From a virus, in IMG/VR virus record IMGVR_UViG_3300035670_001083, positions 1 to 26,787 of that record: a DNA stretch of 26,787 nt; one strand, 5' to 3'. The position numbers and the translations under genes were made by a program. Below are positions 1 to 4,239 of the stretch, piece after piece. The notes beneath the pieces were generated by a model that did no database searches, was not told the DNA's origin, and was given only the letters and a program-made list of their open reading frames with translations. Positions within the stretch are counted from its first letter, which is position 1. Every line of letters starts with the position of its first letter.

Positions 1-119
1 GTAAAGCTGTGGATGATGTCGGCAGCGTAGGACTGCACGGCAGCCTGCTGGGCCTCGAGGCCGAGGCCAGAGGCACCTTGCTTGTCGGTACTGACACGAT
101 AGTAGGCAATGTAGTTCAT
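1..119 (-). CDS. Serine recombinase (resolvase/invertase family), N-terminal fragment
   Basis: Partial gene reading leftward off the window edge; only the first 39 residues are visible. They read MNYIAYYRVSTDKQ, then SGLGLEAQQ. The Y-x-R-V-S-T motif is the N-terminal catalytic motif of the resolvase/invertase serine recombinase family, with Ser10 as the expected nucleophile, and the following G-L-G-L-E-A-Q is also typical. Such enzymes cut and rejoin DNA at specific sites through a covalent phosphoserine link. Its start codon lies 3 bases after the stop of the small upstream ORF (123-296), so the two are probably co-transcribed. Whether it is a short resolvase or a large phage integrase cannot be told from this fragment. 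In a phage it would suggest integration or DNA inversion. Confidence 0.85.
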   Translation of the reverse strand, partial: MNYIAYYRVSTDKQGASGLGLEAQQAAVQSYAADIIHSF

Positions 120-122
120 GGC

Positions 123-296
123 TTAGGCCTCCTGGCTCAAGCGAGCATCAACGATGCCCTCAGCATCGGAGTGGTCACAGCCCAGTTCTTCCATCACGGC
201 CTCGACCATTGCGTCATACTCAGCCCATTTGGCAGCCTCGATCTCAGCGGGTGACTTGCCGGGGAACATCTGATTGAAGGTGGTTTGCTTTGTCAT
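123..296 (-). CDS. Small hypothetical protein upstream of the recombinase
   Basis: A 57-residue ORF starting at ATG 296 and ending at TAA 123-125 on the minus strand. It has a strong ribosome binding site: the minus strand reads CTAAGGAGAGATCG directly before the ATG. The sequence begins MTKQTTFNQMFPGKSPAEIE and is acidic and helix-prone, with no membrane segment or recognised domain. It is the first gene of the leftward operon and sits 3 bases before the recombinase start, so it may be an accessory or regulatory partner, which is inference from position only. The promoter candidate at 341-369 would serve it. Confidence 0.7.
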   Translation of the reverse strand: MTKQTTFNQMFPGKSPAEIEAAKWAEYDAMVEAVMEELGCDHSDAEGIVDARLSQEA

Positions 297-340
297 TCGA
301 TCTCTCCTTAGAGAAGTTGAAGTTAAGTACTACGGTTCCC

Positions 341-369
341 ATTCTCTTTAGGCAGATATCTCTTGTCAA
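341..369 (-). promoter_or_regulatory. Candidate sigma70-type promoter of the leftward recombinase operon
   Basis: On the minus strand TTGACA (369-364) is followed after 17 bases by GAGAAT (346-341). This is a perfect -35 and a 4-of-6 -10 at ideal spacing, about 45 bases upstream of the first leftward start codon. The palindrome AGATATCT falls inside the spacer, where a bound repressor would block polymerase. Confidence 0.5.
354..361. promoter_or_regulatory. AGATATCT palindrome, candidate operator 1
   Basis: A perfect 8-base palindrome in the spacer of the leftward promoter candidate. The same octamer recurs at 425-432 and 3097-3104, each time in a non-coding upstream region. Short palindromes like this are typical half of the binding signal of ribbon-helix-helix repressors, and such a protein is encoded at 441. 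Binding is inferred, not shown. Confidence 0.4.
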
Positions 370-403
370 GTGGAATCTGCTCATCATTGAAAAATAGTAT
401 TGC

Positions 404-433
404 TTGCCATCCTCTGATAGTCTGAGATATCTT
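404..433 (+). promoter_or_regulatory. Candidate promoter giving a leaderless transcript of the RHH gene
   Basis: TTGCCA (404-409), an 18-base spacer and TATCTT (428-433) make a moderate sigma70-like promoter. The expected transcription start would be about base 440-441, which is the A of the ATG at 441. The bases before that ATG show no Shine-Dalgarno sequence, which fits a leaderless mRNA such as that of lambda cI from PRM. The second AGATATCT (425-432) overlaps the -10, suggesting autoregulation. Confidence 0.4.
425..432. promoter_or_regulatory. AGATATCT palindrome, candidate operator 2
   Basis: Second copy of the octamer, 71 bases from the first and 9 bases before the regulator start codon. 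It overlaps the candidate -10 element. Two copies of an 8-base palindrome within 80 bases of a divergent intergenic region are unlikely by chance. Confidence 0.4.
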
Positions 434-440
434 CCCTTGC

Positions 441-641
441 ATGGAAGAACAACAGACAGAACCACCCTATACCGGGTTCTATATCAGGCTGAGGCCTGGG
501 GCTAGGAAGCTACTGGACGAGGCCACAGAGGCGCAGGGAAGGTCACGCATGGCCATCATCCATGATCTTATCCATCAGCACCTGCAGCCTGCTAGAAGCC
601 TGGAAGACAGGTTGGATCAGTTGATCAGGGGGAGAGAATGA
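441..641 (+). CDS. Ribbon-helix-helix (Arc/CopG-like) DNA-binding regulator
   Basis: A 66-residue protein. After a short N-terminal arm, residues about 13-18 (FYIRLR) can form the DNA-contacting beta strand. Residues about 20-46 (from ARKLLDEATEAQGRSRMA through HDLIHQHL) fit the two helices of the ribbon-helix-helix fold, a family of dimeric repressors that insert a two-stranded ribbon into the major groove. The C-terminal tail (SLEDRLDQLIRGRE) is a charged helix. The start has no Shine-Dalgarno, and the promoter candidate implies a leaderless message. It is divergent from the recombinase operon with AGATATCT sites between, so a lysogeny-type or early-gene repressor role is plausible but inferred. 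Its stop overlaps the next start (ATGA at 638). Confidence 0.7.
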   Translation: MEEQQTEPPYTGFYIRLRPGARKLLDEATEAQGRSRMAIIHDLIHQHLQPARSLEDRLDQLIRGRE

Positions 642-820
642 TTAACGCTGAGTTACGCAGGGTCTTTAATGACGAGCTATTGCAGCAGGCCAAGAAGAGG
701 TTTCTGGCTGCCAGGGAGAAAGAGACAGACCCGGTGAAGGTGGCTTATCTCGATGGCTGGTGGGCAGGCTACCTGGATGCCGTGAGGATTGTCACCAAGA
801 TTGAGGATCAATACCTATGA
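638..820 (+). CDS. Small hypothetical protein
   Basis: A 60-residue ORF with ATG overlapping the previous stop (ATGA) and a good ribosome binding site (GGGGGAGAG just before it). The sequence is charged at the N-terminus and has an aromatic centre, YLDGWWAGYLDAVRIV, at about residues 38-53. I recognise no domain. Four-base overlaps on both sides place it in a translationally coupled early operon with the regulator and the nuclease. Confidence 0.65.
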   Translation: MINAELRRVFNDELLQQAKKRFLAAREKETDPVKVAYLDGWWAGYLDAVRIVTKIEDQYL

Positions 821-1137
821 CAGGCAAGATGGCCAGGAACAAGGGAGCTGCCGGGGAGCGAGAGCTGTCCAAGATCCTCACCGATGAGCTGGGGTTTGAA
901 GTTAAGCGGAAGTTAGGCCAGGCTCGGGATGGTGGAGACGACATCCAGGTTGGGAAGTACCGCATCGAGGTGAAGCGCAGGGAAGCTCTCAGGCTGGATG
1001 ACTGGTGTCAGCAGATTGAGAAGGTCTGTGATCCCAGGGAAGTGCCAATAGTGGCGTACAGGCGCAATGGGCAACCCTGGCGAGCTGTAGTACCCATGGC
1101 CTGGTTGATTGCACAGATCAGGGAAGACCTTGAGTGA
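817..1137 (+). CDS. PDDEXK-type nuclease, Holliday-junction-resolvase-like
   Basis: A 106-residue protein with the layout of a small restriction-endonuclease-fold nuclease. It has an N-terminal basic segment with a conserved Glu (NKGAAGERELSKIL), then a GDD pair (ARDGGDDIQV) and a beta strand with E-x-K (YRIEVKRRE), followed by a Trp-containing helix and a further strand (VPIVAYRRNG). E, D and ExK are the metal-binding catalytic set of this fold. Archaeal Hjc-type resolvases and many phage resolvase-like nucleases share this arrangement. The likely job is cutting branched DNA before packaging or during recombination. The start at 817 overlaps the upstream stop by 4 bases; ATG 829 is an alternative. 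Fold assignment is fairly sure, substrate is not. Confidence 0.7.
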   Translation: MTGKMARNKGAAGERELSKILTDELGFEVKRKLGQARDGGDDIQVGKYRIEVKRREALRLDDWCQQIEKVCDPREVPIVAYRRNGQPWRAVVPMAWLIAQIREDLE

Positions 1138-1399
1138 AGATCTCAAGTGCGAAGCCTGTGGAGAGCTGCACCCAAACGCCAGGCTCATCAAGACCGAGGA
1201 TGGGAGACACCTTGCCCTTCAATCAGAGGCCTATACCAGGTATTGCCAAGCGAGATGGGTACTTAGGACCTACAGATCCAAGCGAACCCGGCAAGCCTTT
1301 CTGGGGAAATGGAGAGAATCAAAAGGGGAAGCAGAGTGGGCAAAGCTGAGGGAAGAGATGCTCAGACTCTACAACTACAGGCAATCCCAGTCACGCTAA
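1130..1399 (+). CDS. Small hypothetical protein with a CxxC motif
   Basis: About 89 residues from TTG 1130, chosen because it overlaps the nuclease stop and follows AGGGAAG; a longer form from TTG 1109 is possible. The N-terminus has one CEAC pair and a later Cys in YTRYCQARW, which could be part of a zinc site but is incomplete. The rest is basic and helical (QAFLGKWRESKGEAEWAKLR), suggesting nucleic-acid contact. No family recognised. It overlaps the next gene's N-terminal region by about 90 bases if that gene starts at 1309, so one of the two starts may be later than drawn. Confidence 0.5.
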   Translation: MSEDLKCEACGELHPNARLIKTEDGRHLALQSEAYTRYCQARWVLRTYRSKRTRQAFLGKWRESKGEAEWAKLREEMLRLYNYRQSQSR

Positions 1400-1824
1400 A
1401 AGAGGCTAAGGAGTTTGTGGATAACTTTCACAGACATAACAAAGCACCCATTGGTGGGCTGTTTGCAGTCGGGTGTTCTGACGGTCAAAACCTGGTCGGG
1501 GTAGCAATAGTCGGCAGGCCCGTAGCTAGAAAGCTGGATGACAGCACAACAGCAGAAGTGACTCGGTGCTGTGTCTTGGAAACCGCACCTAAGAATGCTT
1601 GTTCGTTTTTATATGCTCGATGCTGGCAAGCAGCTAAAGCACTGGGTTGGACCCGTTTAATTACCTACACCTTGCAAGAAGAATCTGGTGCCAGTTTGCG
1701 TGGTGCGGGTTGGAAATGCGTTGCCCAGCTAAGGGCCAATAAACCAGAAGCCTGGATGACAAGACCGGGCAGAGAATGGCAACCTGTTGTTGGTCAGGCG
1801 AAACTCAGATGGATAGCAGCGTAA
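1309..1824 (+). CDS. XF1762-family protein (GNAT-like fold)
   Basis: A 171-residue ORF. From about residue 25 the sequence matches the phage and prophage XF1762 family as I know it: EAKEFVDNFHRHNKAPIGG, then VGVAIVGRPVARKLDD, TRCCVLE, CSFLYARCWQAAKALGW and GASLRGAGW. The strand-turn-helix order resembles an acetyltransferase fold, but the biochemical role of the family is not known to me. The conserved part begins at about base 1384, so the first 25 residues, which overlap the upstream gene, may be untranslated and the true start may be internal. The last 16 bases overlap the next gene. Confidence 0.6.
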   Translation: MERIKRGSRVGKAEGRDAQTLQLQAIPVTLKEAKEFVDNFHRHNKAPIGGLFAVGCSDGQNLVGVAIVGRPVARKLDDSTTAEVTRCCVLETAPKNACSFLYARCWQAAKALGWTRLITYTLQEESGASLRGAGWKCVAQLRANKPEAWMTRPGREWQPVVGQAKLRWIAA

Positions 1825-2534
1825 TTACCAAGTTCCAGCTCCCAAACCCGCTAGACAAGATCAAGAAGGCACCACTACAGGACAAGAGAACCTATTGCGT
1901 TATCCCCTCAAGAATCCTGTCAGACAAGACAGTAAGACCTACACAGATCAAAGTACTGGCAGCCTTTGCCAGCTACGCTAACCCGGCTGGCGTAACCTGG
2001 GTCGGACTCAAGCGTGTCGGCCAAGACCTCGGGATCAGCGGCCAGGCAGTCCACAAGCACCTCACCATCCTAAAGAACCGAGGCTACATCGAGGAAATCA
2101 GCAAGGCATTCGCCAGGGAAAAAGCAGCAACCAGGCGAATCATCTACGACTCAGACATCTCTGCTGACGATGCCATCAGCATCAACTCAAGCCGGGAAGA
2201 CTGCCGACCACCAGAGCAAATCAGAAAGGAAGAAGCAATGGCTAGGAAGAAGAAAGAACCAATAGTTACAGAAAAGATATTATATGAAGACCGTAGTTTA
2301 CATAACATGGCGCAACCTCAGAGCGTTGAGGAACCAGGCAAGCTGAGTCTGGATGAGGCGGTACGGGTGCTGAGTTCTTATGTAATCAATGTTGATGAGA
2401 CTGCCGTGCGGTGGCTGGAGATGGCCCTGGAACTGGGTGCCAGCCGTGCCATGTTGGAGACCTGCGCCCGTGAGGGTGACCCGGTGGCTGCCTTGAAGGT
2501 GCTAGTAACCAGGCTAGACCGTGCTTGTCGGTGA
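1809..2534 (+). CDS. Winged-helix DNA-binding protein, possible replication initiator
   Basis: A 241-residue protein from ATG 1809; a longer frame opens at 1776 but its extra residues lie inside the upstream gene. Residues about 44-97 form a winged helix-turn-helix: PTQIKVLAAFASYANPAG, then LKRVGQDLGISGQAVHKHL as the recognition unit and ILKNRGYIEEI as the wing. A basic linker (MARKKKEP) and a helical C-terminal domain follow. Phage replication-O-like proteins and DnaA-recruiting initiators have this form, with a DNA-binding N-terminus and protein-contact C-terminus. The next 584 bases are non-coding, AT-rich in part, and contain dyads and repeats, which is where such an initiator would act. 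Plain transcription factor is the main alternative. Confidence 0.6.
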   Translation: MDSSVITKFQLPNPLDKIKKAPLQDKRTYCVIPSRILSDKTVRPTQIKVLAAFASYANPAGVTWVGLKRVGQDLGISGQAVHKHLTILKNRGYIEEISKAFAREKAATRRIIYDSDISADDAISINSSREDCRPPEQIRKEEAMARKKKEPIVTEKILYEDRSLHNMAQPQSVEEPGKLSLDEAVRVLSSYVINVDETAVRWLEMALELGASRAMLETCAREGDPVAALKVLVTRLDRACR

Positions 2535-2669
2535 TGCAAAGGTTCGTATGCACGGCATCCAGCTTGGCTGGGGCTGGCTTGTTGCCGCCCCGCCAGCGAA
2601 AGGCACCTTATGCCCCCCCCGGTCTCGCCATATAGCGTGGGTGTTCCTCTGAATTTTTGGCTAGGTTTT

Positions 2670-2697
2670 TCCCAATAAGGGAGACCCATTTTTTTTT
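2670..2697 (+). terminator. Weak intrinsic terminator candidate
   Basis: TCCC-AATAA-GGGA (2670-2682) followed six bases later by nine T. The stem is only 4 base pairs and is not adjacent to the T run, so termination efficiency is doubtful. Its place after the early operon's last gene is sensible. Confidence 0.3.
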
Positions 2698-2779
2698 ATT
2701 TGAGGTTTTGAGGTCTTGCTAAGTGGGATTGTGATGCAGGCGGGAGACTTCCCATTGATACGCAGTCTTACTTCTCTAC

Positions 2780-2799
2780 ACTGTACCTATAACTACAGT
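2780..2799. promoter_or_regulatory. Dyad ACTGTA-N8-TACAGT
   Basis: A perfect 6-base inverted repeat around an 8-base AT-rich centre, inside the AT-rich part of the intergenic region and overlapping the first TATAACTAC repeat. It could be a protein-binding site for the upstream winged-helix protein or a small hairpin. Confidence 0.3.
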
Positions 2800-2839
2800 A
2801 TTACTCTCTTATAACTACTTCTCTGCTGGTGGGCAAGAC

Positions 2840-3067
2840 TCAGCCATCCCTGTCATAGAAGATGAAAGAGTCCTTTACGATACTTCTCCGCCGGAGCCGC
2901 TCGACTCGCCAGTCGTCTGTTGTTGAGGCACTAGCTTCGCCACCTCTGCCGATGTTTAAACAACAATCCCCCAGTATCGGATCTTTGGTTTGTGCGCTGG
3001 CGTTGAGACCCCGTCCACACAACCCGCAACCTTTCGGTGAATGAATAATACTCCACTTGCCAAACAA
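2840..3067 (-). CDS. Possible small Cys-rich protein on the minus strand
   Basis: A 75-residue open frame starting with TTG at 3067. It contains KGCGLCGRGLNAS and GDCCLNIGRGG, a four-Cys pattern that could bind zinc, then TDDWRVERLRRRSIVKDSF. The opposite-strand frame over the same bases is rich in Ser, Arg and Pro, as antisense shadows often are, which mildly favours the minus strand as coding. Against it, there is no clear ribosome binding site, it is isolated between rightward genes, and its start overlaps the promoter candidate for the gene at 3119. No family is assigned. Confidence 0.3.
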   Translation of the reverse strand: MFGKWSIIHSPKGCGLCGRGLNASAQTKDPILGDCCLNIGRGGEASASTTDDWRVERLRRRSIVKDSFIFYDRDG

Positions 3068-3086
3068 AAGACAAGTACCTTAGACT
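3057..3086 (+). promoter_or_regulatory. Candidate promoter for the SSB-like/terminase operon
   Basis: TTGCCA (3057-3062), an 18-base spacer and TAGACT (3081-3086). The -35 hexamer and spacer length are the same as in the promoter proposed for the regulator gene at 441. The AGATATCT copy at 3097 would then lie just after the transcription start. Confidence 0.35.
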
Positions 3087-3096
3087 TCAATTTCAT

Positions 3097-3104
3097 AGAT
3101 ATCT
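3097..3104. promoter_or_regulatory. AGATATCT palindrome, candidate operator 3
   Basis: Third non-coding copy of the octamer, two bases before the strong Shine-Dalgarno AAAGGAGG of the gene at 3119 and just after the proposed transcription start. This placement would suit repression of the rightward packaging operon by the same regulator. Confidence 0.35.
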
Positions 3105-3118
3105 AAAGGAGGTGCCAC

Positions 3119-3388
3119 ATGGCCTATGAAAAGAGAAACAATGAAGGAACCCTGTTTCCCAACAACAAGGGTGACAATCCCAAGAGACCCGATTACAAAG
3201 GTGCATTAGTCTTACCTGATGGCCATGAGGTGGAGTTGGTGGCCTGGCTCAAGACTGGCAAGAACTCGGGTAAAGAGTTTCTGAGTTTGAAGATTGGGAA
3301 TTACACCAGCCCCCAACAGGGATCTGCGCCTCCCAAGGCTAGGGCCAAGACCTTTGATGACATTCAGGACAATGAGGTGCCGTTTTAG
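3119..3388 (+). CDS. Small SSB-like/DUF736-like protein
   Basis: An 89-residue protein with a very strong ribosome binding site (AAAGGAGGTG, 5 bases before ATG). The middle (about residues 22-62: PDYKGALVLPDG, VELVAWLKTGKNSGKEFLSL) has alternating strands and the K-x-G-K-x-F-L-S-L pattern of DUF736-like proteins, thought to be small single-strand DNA-binding or OB-fold proteins. The C-terminus is an acidic tail ending in hydrophobic residues, FDDIQDNEVPF, much like the DDDIPF tip that bacterial SSB uses to recruit partners. Likely coats single-stranded phage DNA. It overlaps the next gene by one base, so it belongs to the packaging operon. Function is a fair inference, not certain. Confidence 0.55.
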   Translation: MAYEKRNNEGTLFPNNKGDNPKRPDYKGALVLPDGHEVELVAWLKTGKNSGKEFLSLKIGNYTSPQQGSAPPKARAKTFDDIQDNEVPF

Positions 3389-3831
3389 TGGCTAGACAGC
3401 AGTCGAGGATGGCCAACCAGATCCCCAGTCTTAATGGCTGGGGTGGGGTTCGGGCTATTCAAAAGAGGCTGGAACGGTCAGACACACTGGTGCAGAACCG
3501 GGAAGCAGTGGCCTATACGCTGCTTTGCATGGCCAACACCAAGATCACAGACATTATGAGCTGGGATTCCCAGGGTAATGTGCAGATTAAAGCCAGTGAA
3601 GACATCCCTGAACACGCTCTGCAGGCTATTAAAAACATCAAGCAGCGCACAGACAAGGATGGTAACAGTTACTTGGACATTGAGCTGCACGACAAGATCG
3701 GGGTGCTAAGGCTATTGGCTAAGGCCTCGGGTCTGCTGGATAACCCGGATGATGGTTCTGACAAGCCTAGTGTTATTGGTATCAATGTACAAGCACCAGA
3801 AACAATAGAAGCGGAGATAAAAGATGCCTAA
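3388..3831 (+). CDS. terS: Terminase small subunit
   Basis: A 147-residue protein starting with GTG 3388, overlapping the previous stop; ATG 3409 is an alternative. It recognises phage DNA and hands it to the large subunit. The N-terminal half is helical and basic (VRAIQKRLERSDTLVQ). The middle has the strand pair and helix seen in this group, NVQIKASEDIPEHALQAIKN, then NSYLDIELHDKIGVLRLLAK with the K-I-x-x-L-x-x-L-A-K-x-x-G-L-L pattern common near the end of phage small terminases. The acidic C-terminus is expected to contact the portal or the large subunit. Location two genes before the large terminase supports the call. Confidence 0.7.
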   Translation: MARQQSRMANQIPSLNGWGGVRAIQKRLERSDTLVQNREAVAYTLLCMANTKITDIMSWDSQGNVQIKASEDIPEHALQAIKNIKQRTDKDGNSYLDIELHDKIGVLRLLAKASGLLDNPDDGSDKPSVIGINVQAPETIEAEIKDA

Positions 3832-4036
3832 TTGGGCCGTAGGGTTTGCAATGGGAATACTGGTCTGCCTGGCGTATGACAGGCTCACAGATGCCCCGGT
3901 GATTGTGAAGCAGCGGATTACACCCACAGACATTATTGACAGCTACAACCGTGGGCGCACGGATGCCCTGAAGACCAACCCTGTCTCTATGGAGCTGGAG
4001 CAGTCATGCCTGGAAATATGGACAAACAAACAGTGA
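3824..4036 (+). CDS. Small single-span membrane protein
   Basis: A 70-residue protein overlapping the small terminase stop by 8 bases. Residues 4-18 (WAVGFAMGILVCLAY) form one hydrophobic segment at the N-terminus, followed by a soluble tail (PTDIIDSYNRGRTDALKT). That topology is typical of small phage membrane proteins, including spanin or holin-like ones, but no family match is recognised and it stands away from any lysis gene. It may be an inner-membrane anchor of unknown purpose. Confidence 0.6.
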   Translation: MPNWAVGFAMGILVCLAYDRLTDAPVIVKQRITPTDIIDSYNRGRTDALKTNPVSMELEQSCLEIWTNKQ

Positions 4037-4239
4037 ACCTGAAACAAGTCGGTGGTGACCACTACACCAGGCTCGACATCCAGCCCTGGGATGCCATGGA
4101 GTGCTGGCTTACCAAAGAAGAGTTCAAAGGATTCTTAAAGGGCAATGTCATTAAGTACATGGCCAGGGCCAAGAACCCCAAGCAGGACTACTTGAAAGCC
4201 CAGCATTACTTAGAGAAGTTGAACAGCCTTGAAGACTAA
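4006..4239 (+). CDS. DUF3310 family protein
   Basis: A 77-residue protein; ATG 4006 overlaps the upstream gene, and ATG 4018 is a possible later start. The sequence is a clear DUF3310 match: VGGDHYTRLDIQPWDAM, then FKGFLKGNVIKYMARAKNP and LKAQHYLEKLN. This family is widespread in phages and is sometimes annotated as SaV-like or as a nucleotide-kinase-like protein, but its role is not settled. The start codon of the large terminase lies inside its last codons. Confidence 0.8.
   Translation: MPGNMDKQTVNLKQVGGDHYTRLDIQPWDAMECWLTKEEFKGFLKGNVIKYMARAKNPKQDYLKAQHYLEKLNSLED

Larger units (their letters stand above)
2535..3118. other. Long intergenic region, possible replication or control region
   Basis: A 584-base stretch without a strong + strand gene. 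It begins GC-rich with a CCAGC-TTG-GCTGG hairpin, then a run of eight C (2613-2620), a run of nine T (2689-2697), a GGGA-GACT-TCCC hairpin near 2741-2754, and an AT-rich section 2755-2822. That section holds two copies of TATAACTAC (2788-2796 and 2810-2818), two copies close to TACTTCTCT, and the dyad at 2780-2799. The right half (2840-3067) can encode a small minus-strand protein. The final 60 bases hold a promoter candidate and operator for the gene at 3119. Position after a putative initiator suggests an origin, which is inference. Confidence 0.35.

Noticed and set aside
9-254. Plus-strand open frame of 81 codons at the left edge
   Set aside because: It is antisense to the recombinase start and its upstream ORF, which have clear motifs and a ribosome binding site.
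244-465. Minus-strand open frame of 73 codons across the divergent gap
   Set aside because: It covers both promoter candidates and overlaps a better-supported small minus-strand gene with a strong ribosome site; the sequence resembles no protein.
2534-2635. 33-codon frame after the winged-helix gene
   Set aside because: It overlaps the stop but has no ribosome site or recognised pattern, and it runs through the C8 tract and hairpin-prone sequence.
2780-2799. LexA-box-like match at the dyad
   Set aside because: CTG and CAG are separated by 12 bases instead of the 10 of the E. coli LexA box; kept only as an unassigned dyad.
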